Assembly: GCA_013397795.1 (NCBI GenBank)
Contig: VZTJ01002466.1
Location: forward strand, 1,294,522-1,358,521
Source: Orthonyx spaldingii
Taxonomy: Eukaryota > Chordata > Aves > Passeriformes > Orthonychidae
Direction of reading: 5' to 3'
DNA length: 64,000 bases
Shown: positions 1-13,965 of the stretch, in pieces
How positions within the stretch are numbered: the first letter of the stretch is position 1
Layout of the letters: each line of letters begins with the position of its first letter
Translations under genes and position numbers: made by a program
Notes under the pieces: generated by a model
Told to the model about the DNA's origin: nothing
Databases searched by the model: none
The model's input: the letters and a program-made list of their open reading frames with translations, nothing else

Positions 1-1273
1 TTGTAAAGTTTAGCTTTCATTTAGGAATTGAAACTTATGCCTAAGGCTGAACACATACAAATGTAGGGCCATGTTCAGTAAACTAATCTGCTTCACTAGG
101 CCAAATACTATGCTGACTTTTCTCCCTAGGAATTTCCTAAAATCCGATAGATTTTAGAGGGGAAAGGAAATTCCTAAGTCTCCAGAGTTTCTATAAATCT
201 CAGTTTGCTTTCTCTTAAATGAAAGACATGAGAGAATTTGGATCTCCTATGAGTGCTATGAGGTGGAAAGAGGTGCAGACCAAAGGAAATGTGCAGAGCA
301 GAGAAAAGGGGAGCCTGCAGAGAATTCAGAAACCTGCTAAAAGTCATAAAATCTCAAGCTCTAGAAAGGAGACAGAAGCCACGATATGGACAGAGAACTC
401 ATTTCCACCCAGCAATTAAGACTGTGTTGTCTCAGTCAGTAATCATTTGCATGTAACCACCTCCTAATCACCCTAATTCTGGATAAACAAAACTTCACTT
501 ATTAATTTGATTTTTAATTCAGTATAAAACACATTTGCTTAATTATTTTTAAAACTTTTTGAATTGGAATCAGAAGCCATGTGTGGGGTTTATAAATAAA
601 CTCCAGTTTCCAAAGGAATAAACACTTTTTTCTCAACTTCCACCTTAGTCCAATCATTTCTTTCTTCTACATGTGGCTACATGAAGAGTGAAGGAAAGTC
701 ATAAATAGCATGCCAGGTATTTTGCAATGAACTCTCTCAATTACAGTCAATAAATTGCACATCAGATGAGAAGCTGCAGAACAGTGTGCTACACTAGGTT
801 TGGGGTTTTTGTCGGGGTTTTTTTAGTTAGGTTTTTGTTTGTTTGCATATTTGGGTGGTTTTTAGTTACAATTTACTTTAAACATGAAGAAATCCTCAGC
901 ATCCTCTTAAGGGAGACAAGAGTCTCAGCTATGCAAGTAGATTACAGAAAGGGCCAGACTGGCATTCAAGGATTGGTTGGTTTAGATATTGCTCTGTGTT
1001 TCTCTGTGCTCATAGCACAGTTGCTATGCTGTTTGAATTCCTATGCAACTATTAACGGTGTTTCCATTTTTGTGGAGACATTTCTTTTACAAGGAGAAAA
1101 ACTATAGCAGAAATATCATTTCTGATTTGGTTGTAAATGTCCATCACATTTAAAAAGGATTAAATGTCCTTTTAAAAAAAAATACAGTTGTGATACCAGG
1201 TTTCTTCAAACTTATTTTTATTCTGAGATGCAAATAAAGGCTGAAACCTCTACAGTGGCATGTAGTCATCCAG

Positions 1274-1340
1274 GTATACTTGTATATACATATATATGTA
1301 TATTTCTAGCTCTATATATGTATTTGTGTGTGTGTATTTA
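1274..1340. repeat. TA/TG-rich simple sequence
   Basis: Alternating purine-pyrimidine sequence: imperfect TATATA runs are followed by a TGTGTGTG run. It is low-complexity DNA with no gene content. Confidence 0.75.
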
Positions 1341-2477
1341 AAACAAGAAACATTATGAATCACCCATCACATATTTAAAGAGAAAAACACAAGAAAAACA
1401 GAAAGAACCAAACTCCATGAAAATCCTGAAAGACTTCAGTAGAATCCAGCTATGGCATTAACCCAAATCAAGGAAACTGTATCTGTTCTGAATCCTGATT
1501 TAGGATCCTGCTAACTATGCCAATTTGTCGTGCAAGAGTGGGTTGGGGTAGCTCAAAGAACCACCATCAAAGGTACCAGCAAAAAAAGGTTTTAATAGAA
1601 ATTTATAAAAATGTGCCTTAACAAAGCTTGATGGCAAGGTTCCATCTATTGTTTACTACAGGGATGAAACATACAAAGGAAAATTGATTTCGTATTGATT
1701 TGAAATGATTTACCTCAAGACAAAAGATGCAGAAGGATGAGGGAGACACTCCTGTTGAATCACAAGGTTCAGAGTGATTCACCCCTTGCTTTCTAAACTC
1801 CTGATGGAACTTCGGTGTGGCTTGGTCCAATCTGTATAGCTCAAGTAATTATAATGATTAAGTCTTTATTTCTGTCACTGACTCAAAATACAGTAAAATA
1901 AGTTTTCCTTTATAACACCACATTTCTGCGTTTTTCTGCTGTCAGAAACTGAGTGCTTAGCACAGTGGGAAGCACAGAGAATGCCCCTGTGTCTCAGGGT
2001 ACTGTCTCTGTGTCACTAGAATCTATAATGTCACAGTAACCATACTAACTACAACAGAAGCACATGTTTGGGGTTTTTTTCTTTTTGTCTAAAAGGTCTA
2101 AAATCTGCATTCTTGTGCAGTGACTGTTCTTAACAACTCACTGAAGAAACTTCTGACATCTCATTATTTTAATATTTGAATTTCCCCTTTCTACTCCCTA
2201 CAAGGCCCTGTTCCTCACCCTCACCCTGTGACAAGTGAGAGTAATCTCATCACCTCCACCACAAAAAGTACCCAAGATTATTGCCTAAATTTAACAAGTC
2301 AGTGTGTCATAATTTTTCAGTCTTTAGTCAGGTTTTACAAAACTCCTGTTAAACTATTTTTTCTCTGGGCAGGATGTTAGGTTAAAAATCGAGTCCATGT
2401 AAGTTCTCTTTGAAAAACGATTTAAATTGTTAATAGAAGATGTATTCAACAGTGATCTACCCATATTCTCCGGTGTT

Positions 2478-2515
2478 TTTCACACAGTGAGCAAGGTTTC
2501 ACACAGTGAGCAACC
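2478..2515. repeat. 19-bp direct tandem duplication
   Basis: Two adjacent 19-bp units (2478-2496 and 2497-2515) share their first 17 bases, starting TTTCACACAGTGAGCAA, and differ only in the last two. This is a simple local duplication. It could be a replication-slippage event polymorphic in the population. Confidence 0.9.
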
Positions 2516-5500
2516 TTGAGCATGTGGTAATCCTCAAGATATCTGCAATGACTGATAGCACATCATTGCAGGTACTGGATACAGAGACATGTTCTGTCAC
2601 ATTCCCTCCTGAGTGCAAGTTCCTGTATTACTGTACAGTCATCAGTGGCTCATGATCCTGGCTCATCAAGTGCCTATTTCATATTCCAGGCAGCTTCATT
2701 TATTTGTAACTGCTGCTCAGAAACTCTTGATGACTGGATATATTGTTCAAATAAGGTGCTCAGGACAAAAAGAAATTCCCAAATAGAAAGACAATTGCTT
2801 ACTTGCTAAAGAATCTCTGAAACACAGCTCTTTGCTACCTTTCATAATATCACCTTGTACAAGAAGGTGCTTCTTGCCTGTGCTTCCACTCATTGAACAA
2901 TGGCACAATTCTTATTTTATTCTGATTTTCTCACTGGATTAAAGAGAATTATGTCAAAAAGAAAAAAAAAAGAAGCTGAGTTAACATGTTAGTTCAGAGA
3001 AACTTTCTGCCTAGTCAGTTGCCCTTTTATCTTCCTGATGAAGTAAAAGTTTTAAAAAGAATATTCTTGCATGCCCTTACTTTTCTTTGAGATACACGTA
3101 AGAGTGTATCTTTATGATTTGGGACACTTGCAAATATTATTGAATAATATGAAACTGGATCCCTCCTTTATCACCATGTTCAAAATAATTTTTTAGAACG
3201 ACAATCTTTTCCCCATTATATTTTCTCACAGCACTTTAGGGCATACCCATTTACTGTATTTGCACAGGATACATAGTCAGAGAGGGATTTATGATGCGGA
3301 TGAGATTATTTCTCCACTCCCAAAGCAGCAATGACTGCAGCTTTTCCACCACCCATGAGATTACAACCATAATTAAAGAATTTCCTTTTTCATTGCTTAC
3401 AGCATTCTTTCTTTTTATTTTATTATTTCCCCAATTCTTCTGGCCTAAAACACAAAACCTAAGCATAAACTATCCTTCTTTCCCTGAGCACTTTCTGCAA
3501 AGTGGATAAAATCCCTCCCAAGGATCTCTCAGGTTAGAACTCCGTATTTTAAAGAAGTTTGCAATTCTGACTTAGAAATTGAATTGATTGTATGTTTATA
3601 AGAATATGTGTTTACATTTATGTTCCCATTTATGAATATTCAGATCTTAATGGAGGAAATTATTAAATAGGGAAGTAAAGCAGTGACAATCAGTGCAGAA
3701 ATGTTAATGTTGAGCCTAATAGTTTCTCCTTCAAAGGATAGGCCTAGATATTCATCTGTGCAATGCAAAGCCATTACTCCAAAATGGATTTTCTCATTTG
3801 AAGAGATGTAGTTAAAATATTTATTCATCAGCTCTCTATTACTATGTTGGCCAGAGAAATGAATTTATATTCTACTGCAATTAGAAATAACTGGATAGTC
3901 AGTATTGCAAAAATCCTTCACAGCACTTTTAAAGAGGAACAAATAAATGATTTTTGCTCTATGCTGATATATGTGGCCTCATTGGCTTGACAGGGAGTAC
4001 ACATAGTGACAATAATTTCACAGCATTTGAGAAAAAATTTCAGACACTGAGAGTTGATTTCCTACACAATCAGTTGCAAAGGGAATGACAATGACAATAG
4101 AGCCCAGCAAAGAAGTGGGTAACAAAGAATATTGAAAATATTCTTCTTTGCCAGGACCAACAGACTAATTTGCATTTTTAAGCCACATTGCTTTGGAGAC
4201 ATGCAGAGATGTCCAATTTAAAAATGAGCTTAAATAGACTACTTTGCTGAGAAAATCTGAAGATGCACTGGAGTGCTTGCAGGAATTTTGCTGGTCTGTG
4301 CATGTTTACTTCTATGGTAATAAAGAAAATTATTTGTACAGGGTTAGAGAAGATTGGGGGTTTATAAAAGACAATTTTATCTACATAAATACTAATGAAA
4401 ATGATAATTTGACAATCTTCATACATTTTTATACCAGCCTACATTAAGCAAAACTAAATTATTACAGTGACCAAGAACGAAACCATTGCTTTGAAAAGTC
4501 TCAGGAACAAACCTGGTTCTTCCATAGTAAGATGTCCTTGGATTTAGCTGGTATTTTTCTAAATAACAAGAATCAGTAATGATTTTAAAATTCAGTATGT
4601 TGTCCACCGATGCCCTAGATAATCTTTCTTATATTCATTTCAGGAAGAACAACAAACAAGCCCACAACAATTTGCTTAAGCCAAAAATAACAGGTTTTAT
4701 AGGGAAATCCGATGTTTGCACCAATTCCATCACACATTTTTTGATCTCACAAATAAAGTGGTTGCCACCCAGAAAAACTCCCTTTTAATATATACATCCG
4801 TTTGGGCTCTTAAATTGAAGAATCAAAGCTTCATAAGGTTTTAGCCAAAAGATGCTGCAGTCACCCAAGGGGGCAGGAGCAGCAGCAGTACTGCTTCAAA
4901 GCAGCTCTCATAGTCTATAGGGCTGTATTTTTACTTTTCTATGATGTTTGTTCAGCACTCTTGTTTAATATAAACAATGCTTGTGCATGATACTGATACA
5001 TTAATTTTCCCAGAACATTATTACAGTTATGAGTTTAACCAATGCAGTAAGTACATCATACTTTCTTTCAGCATGGCAAACTGAAGTAAATTGAAAGACC
5101 ATATTACCAATTAAACAGGACATAATGTCTAAGGCTTTCTTTAGTCATTCTAACAGCAGATTTCAGAGGAGTATTAGGATCTTTCCATTTGAAATTTAAA
5201 ACAATACAGTTGAAAATAATCTCTACTTACATGCTTGATTTCAGGATTTCTCTATTTCTTCTTCAGATGAATTTATGCTACCTTATTTATTTTCACATCA
5301 CTTGCTATCAAGTGAATGCATTGTTTGTTGCTCCTCAGTCTTGATATATCAGTGCTGGTTTTCTGTCCATCATTAATTACATCTGTTGGTCTGGGAGCTT
5401 AAAAATTATTATAAAAAGCTTATATTAGCTTAAAAATTTGTTCAGCTTTAATTGTCACTACACTGAATACTGGACAAGGGAGTAATTTTCCATGAAGCCA

Positions 5501-5633
5501 AGATCTGTTAATGGACACAGCACTGCAGTTCTGGCCTCACCAGTGCTGAGCAGAGGGGAAGGATTGCCTCACTTGATCTGGAAATACTTTGCCAGATGTA
5601 GCCCAAGACATCATTACCTTCTTTGCAGCAAGG

Positions 5634-6242
5634 TGCTTGTCTTTGTTTCAGCTGGGATGGAGTTAATTTCTTCTCAGTAGCTGGTACAGTGCTGTATTTT
5701 GGATTCAAAATGAGAATAATGTTGATAATGCACTGATGGTTTGGGTTTTGCTAAGTTGTGTTTATCTGAAGTGAAAGACTTTTTTGTTTGTTTGTTTTAT
5801 GTCTCATGCTCTGCCAGTGAGAAGGTACACAAAGGAAAAGAAACTGGGAGGGAGCAGAGCCAGGAAGGGCGACTTGAACTGAGCAAAGGGATGTTCCACA
5901 CCATAGAATGTCATGTCCAATACATAAACTGGGGGAGTGACCTGGAATGAAGGACAGGGGGAAGGGTGATTCGGGTTCATGAACAGAGTCTGGCACCAGT
6001 CAGTGGGTGGTGAGCAATTGCATTGTGCATAATTTTTTCCCTATTATTATTATTATTATTTATTATTAATAATAATAATAATAAGAAGTGTTTTCAGTTA
6101 TTAAACCATTCCTATCTCAACCTACAAGCCTTACTTTTGATTCTCCTCTCCACTCTCCATTCCAGGGGCACGTGGAGGGCAGGGGGACTGAGTGAATAGG
6201 GCTGGGTGGTGCTTAATTTCCAGCTAGGCTTAAACCATGACA
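5634..6242 (+). mobile_element. ERVL-type solo LTR (about 609 bp)
   Basis: The element starts with TG and ends with CA (last bases ATGACA). It is flanked by an exact 5-bp target duplication, CAAGG, at 5629-5633 and 6243-6247. A degenerate TATA region (TACATAAACT, 5921-5930) is followed by a TTA/TAA microsatellite and an ATTAAA signal at 6100-6105, which sets the plus orientation. The sequence resembles the common avian ERVL-group LTR, and 5-bp duplications fit that group. No internal viral genes lie beside it, so it is a solo LTR left by recombination. The family name is from memory of its appearance and was not searched. Confidence 0.85.
6042..6084. repeat. TTA/TAA microsatellite inside the LTR
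   Basis: A run of TTA units turns directly into a run of TAA units, giving a self-complementary AT-only tract that could form a hairpin. It lies in the 3' half of the ERVL-type LTR, where such ATT tracts are typical of this LTR family. Confidence 0.85.
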
Positions 6243-6283
6243 CAAGGTCACATTACTGTCTCATTTACCCAGCCTGCTCATCA

Positions 6284-9200
6284 TTTTCAGTGCTTTGTTT
6301 CTGTTGCAATTAATAGAGAAAACGTGGTGTGGTCTAAAGGTCAGCTTAATACTACCTTGACTGTCAAACAGTGAATCAAGCATCTCCCACAACTAGTAGG
6401 AGATGGTCTTTAAAAGCTACTAAGTTTTTTGTCTTGTTTTTGCAAGCAATCGGGGAAAAAGAATTTTCATGGTTCAGCCCTAATAATGGAAAGTTACAGA
6501 CTCAATTCTAAAAAAGTGATGATTTTGCATTAGAAGTAAAGCTAATACTTAATTGAGCAAGACTGAGCAAAATGAAACAGCTGAATCAGTCTGGAACAAC
6601 GTAGTGTTGAAACAGGATGGGAAAAAATAAAAATATTTACATTTGGAAGAAGGAAACAATGCAAATGTAACTGTGTAAATTTTTGGTTTAGAAGATCCTA
6701 TTATCAAATCAATAGGAGCGAAAAAAACGGAAAAGAGAATAATAGTTTAGATGTAGGTGTGGTCTAGGGCAAAAATTATACCATGTGTGTACCACAATCT
6801 CATTTCCAGTTAGCTACCAATCATAAAAAAAGAGAAATGCACATTGTTGTTTGCTGTTTGTAGGATTTGGTTTCCTGTCTAGCAAACAGTTCTCTGCTCA
6901 GAGTTCTAAAATATCACATGCAGCTGTACTAAAATACAAGGTACAGGCCAACCAGTGAACTAGACTGCTCTGTTTAATGGACCTGTCTGACCATTTTTTT
7001 AGTGCACCCCGTTTTCCAAAACCTTTATTGGAAATGACTTTATATTCTAATACTCATTAAAGAGGAAAATATTAAATAACAAGTGAGCCAAGAAAACAAA
7101 GAGTCCCCTAGAAACCTTTTCAGATTCTAATGATTCTCTTTTTACAGTTACTTTTTTCTGAGATCTCAATTAGTCAGATTTTGTTTCACACATGCTGCAT
7201 CTGTGAAATCTATTCGTTTTCTCTCAAGTTTTGCTGAAGTGGTTCCTACAGATCTCAGCTCTATGTGCTTTTATGCTGTCCCTGCTACTGTCAAAATTCT
7301 TTAACAGCTGCTAATATAAGTGCTGGATGGTATGAGCTCTCTCCCATGGAGAGATACCCATGGAAGACATGACAGATTCTTTCACTCTAAAAGTCACTTA
7401 AAAAAGGTTAGCAAAGGTTGTATTAAAATTTACCAAAGGGATTGAGAATTCAGTTTGAAAATCAACACTGTCATTTTATTAAAATACTGTGCTAATCTAG
7501 ATTAAAAACATTTTCAAACTCTTTTTGACTGCTTTTATCTGCCAGGCCTTCAGCAAGTCCTCAATTAAATTGTCCTTAAATACTGTTTATGGGAAAGTAA
7601 TGCAGATCAGCTTTTTTCCTGCCAACTATTAAAGCAAGACACTTCATTCATACAATTTGTCTATTCAACTACAACAGAGATTATTTAACTAAAACTTTTC
7701 TCTTTGACTGATCTCTATGTTTCAGTTCCCCTTCCTTTCCTTCCCCTTTTCTTATTTACTCTCTTTAATTGTTGAATCCACTAAAAGTTTATTGCAAAAA
7801 ACATCAAGCTTAGTATGTTACGCATTTGAGGGCATAACTCAGATGGTTTGCTTCACTCTGTGTATTTACGCTTAACATGATCTCACAGAAAACTCTTATC
7901 TTCAACAAATTGCTCTCAGATTTTGGACTTCCCATTTTTGTGGTTTGTAAGAAAGAACCAAGCAGAAGGAAGCTGAATGACGTAAACACTACTTGCTTCC
8001 ACTATAAAGAACACCAAGCTAGGGAGGCAATGAACTCATGAGGCTTCCTGAGGAAACTACCTTGCCATAGCAACCAAAGGCTTTTCAGAGCTAACAGATG
8101 AAAAGGGTGATTCTTGGCATTTGGGGTATAGCTCATATCACCCCTCTCATGCCTCTCCACCAAAGCTCTAGATCATTCAGCTCTAGAATTCATGTTTCTA
8201 TTTGATTAAAAATCTTAGAAGAAACTTAAAAATGCTTACAGCAGGCAAAACAATAGTGACACGCCTGAACAGCAATGGCTTTCTCCCAGATTTCCATGAA
8301 GAAATGCAGTAGATGTGTAGTTATCAGAACTATGCCACTGCAGTCCTTCCCATCCTGAGAACTAACAAGTACCTTTTCCATGGAACACCAACAGGAGCAC
8401 AAAGATGCAGCTGAGATTTAAGCCATGGCAGACAATGCTCTAAATTAAGACAGAGAATGCTCCAGCATTCTCTCAGTAGTCTTTTTGTTTTCACTCCACA
8501 AATGCATGAAAGAGCTGTTCATTGTACTGGTGCTGTGCCAAGGAAGAAAGTAATTCATGTTTTTGACCTTCAGTGGTTTGGGACCATAATACGTCTGCTA
8601 AATCTCTCCTTCACCACATGGCTGACCTCCCATGTGCTACCCAGAAAACACTGAATCCTCACACTGTATTTTCCTATTTAGTTTGGGCATAGAAAAATTA
8701 CTGCAGAATGTGTTCCTAGTTAAAAATTACTGGTGAAAAATGTTGTGTCTCTATCAGGTCTGATCAAATGGGATTAAATTACTAAGAAGTTGGCAAAGGA
8801 AGAATAAAGCTTTATGCCACGTTTCCATTTGTACAGTACAATCTATGTTAGCAACCTATGTTATCTCTTCTGTAACCACAACTGCCTAAGCTCACATTTA
8901 TATTGCCCCATATTAACCAGATTTTAATGACTATGCCTGTGCACTTCTGCAACTACAAATTGTTTATGCAAAAATATAAGCTATAAAACCTAAAGGATTA
9001 CTATCCTGAGGAGGAACACACTATAATGTTCTGGCAACAGATCAGAAGTTCTTTGCCATAGTTGCATTAAAATAAAAAAAAATTCTCCTCTGTCCAAAAA
9101 CCCACCCAGAAACAACGGAGGGTTAAGGTTGAGTGTAGAATTTTTAGCATGTGATAATTGCTTACCACATCTGTTAGACTAGTGGGGAAACCTCCAAAAT

Positions 9201-9854
9201 TCAGATATGATTTGAATTCCAATGAATAGTATTCCAAATAGTATTCAATATTATGCCAAAATGTTCTTTCAAAAATTACTTCAATTTGGAGAAAAAAAAC
9301 CAAACCCAACATTTGCACGCAAAACTCCTTCAAATAAATTGTATTAAAATGAGTACAGGTCAAGACTAGAAAGACCTCCCTTAACAACTGTACAGGAACA
9401 CAGTCTGGAAACCAGAAACCACTATCACTTCTAGCTTGTGTCCACTGCTGCATCTGTTGAGTTATTCCAGCCTGATTTCAGATTGGTCAGCAGCAGGAAG
9501 TAGAACTAGCTTTATGTTTTACTCAGTCTCTTCTGCTGTATTTTGGGGATATCTCCACTACCAGTTTCTTTCAAGGATTCTGTTGCCTGTGTCTTCTACA
9601 CTGCATTAGTGCTCCATCACTTCTGGGATGTCTTGCAAAGTAGGACAATCAGGTTTGTGTCCAGGAGAAAACTGCAGGCAATAGTACAGGTGTTCCAGGC
9701 ACACAGGCAATGCTCCAACAGGCAGTGGGAGTTGGGATCAAGGCTCACCCTCACTGCTCTGCACACAACTGGCATTTGTCCATGTGCCAAACCTCGTGCC
9801 TGGCTCTGCATGCCCTGTCTCTTTACATGCAAATACACACCATCAGAGAGATTT
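6284..9854. other. Intergenic DNA, no gene recognised
   Basis: AT-rich sequence with scattered stop codons in all frames. I found no named repeat, RNA gene or coding exon. The minus-strand open frame at 9067-9453 (128 codons) has no recognisable domain and is taken as chance. Confidence 0.55.
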
Positions 9855-9911
9855 TAGGAGAGCAAGAAGGGTGGACTAAATGATCTCAAGAGGTCTATTC
9901 CAACCTCAAAC
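9855..9911 (+). mobile_element. CR1 3'-end remnant
   Basis: The sequence around 9870-9908 carries the characteristic CR1 3' terminal motif: a GGACTA-AATGATCTC stretch, AGAGGTC, then TTCCAACCTCAA. The usual terminal ATTCTATG repeat has decayed. Only about 55 bp are recognisable, so this is a heavily truncated copy with an uncertain left edge. Confidence 0.6.
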
Positions 9912-12900
9912 AGGTTTCTAAAAAAGACCAGAAGTGCAAAGTCTTTTAGGATACCAACACAGAGATGTGGATTCTGCCTGATTGGTAGGATACCAGCTCA
10001 GCCTGAGTGTTGATTATGCCTGATTGTCCTATGTCAAATGACCTGGAGAACAAGCACTGTCCATGCAGCAGTCCAAATTTACATAAACATAATCAGTGAT
10101 CAGATGACATTTAACCAAGGCATGTTTAAAACTAGGTTTAGAAACAGGTTTGTGTGATATAAATGGGCCAGAAAGGATATGGGCAAATTCTATCAAAAAT
10201 GTTTAACAAACAGTTCTATCGACTGTTCTTCTGGACCTGAGAGAGTGACTGAAGGTCAGTTTTAAACCACAACTTTTTATTTGTACTACAGAGTAGTAAA
10301 GCAATCACTTTGAAACAAAACCAGTAAACATGTCTGAACGCAGCAGCTGTAAGTATGATCAAATCCTACTGCTATGCAGATTCACACAAAGAATTGAGGC
10401 ACTATTTATAAACATAAACCCACTGAAATTATAACATGTATGCTCACAAGAAGAACATTTAATTTATTTCTGTGTCCCTCTCACTGCCTGCTCTCAATGA
10501 AATCAACCTGCTTAAGTACTAAAAGCAACTGAGCTGAGGAGGTTTTCCAGAAAAGAAAAAAACTTTCAATGAAAAGTAATATAGAATCATCAGGCTGGAA
10601 ATTGTTCTTACTGCATTAAACTTCCTCCACTTACAAAAAAATCTGAGAGAATCAGATACATCATCTGCAAGCACTTCATTTTTTCATTCCTCGATTTTTG
10701 GCACACCTCTATGGAATCATCATATGGTCCTACCCCAGGACCACTTACTAGAATGGCAATCAGAGACAAAGAAATGGAAATGCTCTTTTTTGTTGCTGCC
10801 TTTTAGCTCTTCCCCTCTAGTTTAATCATCACCTGTCACTTAGGAACACCCTCACATAGGACTTGTATCTTCAAAAGCAAAGTACCATGTGAAAAACAAC
10901 TTTGTGGGCTTTATGTGTTGACCTTGATGTGTTCCTCTCAGAAAAGAATTACATCATTTTAGTTGATATTATGGATGTTTCTTATGGGAAAGTTTCCCAT
11001 GGGCAGAAAGTTGATGGCTCAGTTTAATCATTCAAAACCTCTAAAATGGTTCCCAGAAAATTTTCAGTAAATAGATGAAAAATATTTGAATTTCTGACAT
11101 AGCTTTTCTCTTCTCCAACATACAAATTTAGTTACTTCTCCTGTATGAAATTTATTATGCTGAAACCTGAGGAATCTCAGGGTTTTCACTTTCACAGAGA
11201 AAAAGCAAGTTTTTTGGCAATTCATTCTCTTTATGAAATGAGCAGTGTTACTTTTGCAAAAGTGCAATGCCTTATAAAACTGAAGCTTTTTGTTTCTAAC
11301 TTGGGGTTTGAACATTGAGATGAAGACATTGCCAGTGAATTTAATCAATCTGCTGCTGTGCTAGGATACATTAAATGAAATATCAGAGCAGTAGAGCCCA
11401 AGTACAGAGTTCTGTACTCCCTTCACTTTATCTATCCTGCATATTTCAAGTCTCGCCACAAGCATCCTAGACTGTTTCCCTTTGATTATATTTTCCTACA
11501 TTGAAGGGATTAGATAGTGCTGTGCAATGCCACCACTTTCTCATTTTCTGTCACACACAATTCTCTCCCCTATTCAGCATCCAGCACAGCAATACTAAAT
11601 TGTAGCTAATAATGCATGTCCCCTTTCTGACAATGCAATGCACTGACAATCTGGAATCTTCTGCGAGTCTTTTTCTTGAACAATAATAAATAAAATGGAA
11701 TATTTACTTTACCAGACCAACAGTGTGTGTATTTTAATATTTCCTATGGGATGCATCTTTTTATGCACTATTTACACATAAAAATTCCAGGCAGACTTAG
11801 CCGCTCGGGATAGGCCATTAACTCAGACACTAAGGCTGGCAAACTGTCTCCAAGTACTGTACAAACCTACACTAGGCAAGATAAGTACATGAAAGAGGTG
11901 ATAGAGACCTTGGTCTGTGGAAGACAAGTGTTTAGCACAGAATTTCTATGCACTTCAAGCCACTCAGAACAACTCTGTTGTAGAAAAGCCAGTTATTTCA
12001 TCATCTATGCAATTATACATAGTGACGACCTGTGCCACATGTTGGCTTCTTGTAGGAGTAAAACAATATTTCCAAACATGAAATGGGGGAGAAGGAGGTG
12101 AGTAACAGAAGAGTAGTATAAAATTAAATACCTAGTTAATGTTTGTGAATGGGCATTTTTTGCTTGTAATTTAAATGACATTTGCATGTCATCCCTTTTC
12201 TCAAACTTTGACCTGTGCAGTTCCTCAGATACAGGAGGGCAGTAGTTCTCTGAGGAGCCAGTATTTTGGTGGCTTATAGCACCTAAAATGATGACAGGCC
12301 ATTCAAATAAAGCAAAATGAAAGGGTTTGGGCTTTTTACCTGCAGGATCTTCCATAGGATTGATAGAGGTGAAAAAAGAGTAGTTTTTTTCTCCTTGGCT
12401 ACTACTGGAAATTCTTAATCCACTAAATTTGTGAATAAATTCATTGTTGTGTTCACAAGGATGAATCGAGGGAAATGTTTATTGAGAAATATGTTTATAT
12501 GGAAGAACTAAATAGTTCCTGCATTGTAGATGAAGGGAACTGGAGAGAGGAATCAGAGACCAACTGTTCACAAAAGATTGGATACACGTTTAGACTGCAA
12601 ATTTAGAAAGATTTTCCGAGCTCACCCAAAGCAATTTCCTGTTCAAACAGTCACCTGGGCACAAAAGTGATTTTTCATGTTATTCCGATCTCTATCTTGA
12701 AAGTCCCATGAGTATTATGGACTGTTTCTAATGAAGGGCTCCTCCAGAGCCTTCTTTCTCTCATTTTCAGGTCCCATACAGACAAAGCAGCTCTATCTGT
12801 TTGAGCTTGTGTTCCCTGGTGTAAGATGTCATGGTTCTGGTTCTGGTTATCCCCCTCGTTCATGTTCAGGGAGCAATATCTCCTTTTCCACTTTGTCTTT

Positions 12901-13965
12901 TCTAAGCCAAAGAATGCAAATTTCTCCTAAGTGTCTCCATTCCCTTAAGCATCTGTTGTGTCCTTAATTGCACCTCTTCCAGGTTCCATCAGTTGTTCAA
13001 ATACCTGCCATCATTACTAGAAATGCTCTGCACAATATCTCCCAGGACTTCTGTCTTTTCCCAGGGTTGTATATCTTGTCAATAACTGATAGTTGTCCAT
13101 TCTCTCACCTGAATTCCTCTTCTTTTTAAGCTGCCCTAATTGCCCACTACTCCTGTGGTAGTGCCAACTCTGAATTGTTTTGTTATTAGTCTCTCCATTA
13201 AGTGCTTTTCTCTGCTATACAGTTGAATTTTATCTCATTTCTGTTGCTCTAGTACCCAATGTAATCAAGCCTTCCTGTGTGAGTGTGATGAAAACAGATT
13301 ACGATCTTTGTAATTATCTGTCCAGCTCTTCACTCCCAATGTGCTCCTTTATCTCTTCTTCTTTACCAGCTTCTTCTCCACTTTAAATTTTGCACTCATT
13401 CCCTTCTTCATGGATAGCTTCTAATGTAGTCCTATATATGTTGCATTTAATTCAAATAAATCAGATTCTCCCCACTGCCAAATAATTCCCTGATTTTCTA
13501 GAGAAAGAGATAAAAGATTTATGTGGCCCAACCTTCCGTTTGCAAAATCATTGTTTGAATGCATCCTTGTTTTCAATCTTTAAGTGATCTTGTGCTTCAA
13601 ATTTGCTCTTAAAGACTTTCTGCTATCCCAGGCCAAAGTAATGCCCTACAGATATGCAGATATAACCCTTCCCCTGTAAGTGCTGATAAAACATGTGTGT
13701 CTTTAATGCTAACCTGAGTATTGTATAATAAAACAGTGCAACTCAGCCTCACAATTTTTTGCATGCTAGCTAACTTGGAAATCTGTCAAAGATTGGGCAT
13801 AGATTTGGGTTTTGAATCATGATGGAGAAATAGCTTTACTCCTGACCACGTCCTCACTGCAATGAACATTTTTCACTATAAACTTTTCAGTTCATATGGC
13901 TAAAAGATCTCGAAATCTACTTTGTTCTTAACAAAGTCTGTCTCAACTGGCTTTCTGTTGATTGA
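9912..13965. other. Intergenic DNA, no gene recognised
   Basis: Mostly AT-rich sequence without an identifiable exon, RNA gene or repeat. The minus-strand open frame at 12005-12355 (116 codons) shows no family resemblance. A short stretch near 10580-10602 vaguely resembles the reverse of a CR1 tail but is too short to call. Confidence 0.55.

Larger units (their letters stand above)
1..5512. other. Intergenic DNA, no gene recognised
   Basis: This AT-rich stretch holds only short open frames in both directions, none with a recognisable protein family or a convincing chain of splice sites. T-rich runs occur around 800-860 and TA/TG-rich simple sequence around 1274-1340. A 19-bp tandem duplication lies at 2478-2515. 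I see no repeat family that I can name before the CR1 fragment that begins near 5513. Confidence 0.6.
5513..6283 (-). mobile_element. CR1 LINE fragment, split by an LTR
   Basis: Read on the minus strand, 6283-6248 and then 5633-5513 give the C-terminal part of a CR1 reverse-transcriptase frame, including the typical Ile-Leu-Pro-Leu-Cys-Ser-Ala-Leu-Val-Arg-Pro run near 5520-5560. The element is interrupted by the LTR at 5634-6242. Removing the LTR and one copy of its 5-bp duplication restores a continuous CR1-like sequence. It is a 5'- and 3'-truncated, inactive copy. The outer edges are approximate. Confidence 0.75.

Noticed and set aside
2478..2515. Direct repeat considered as a CRISPR-like or array element
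   Set aside because: There are only two adjacent units without spacers in vertebrate DNA; it is a simple tandem duplication.
10579..10602. Possible reversed CR1 tail
   Set aside because: Only about 20 bases resemble the tail and the following sequence does not continue as CR1.
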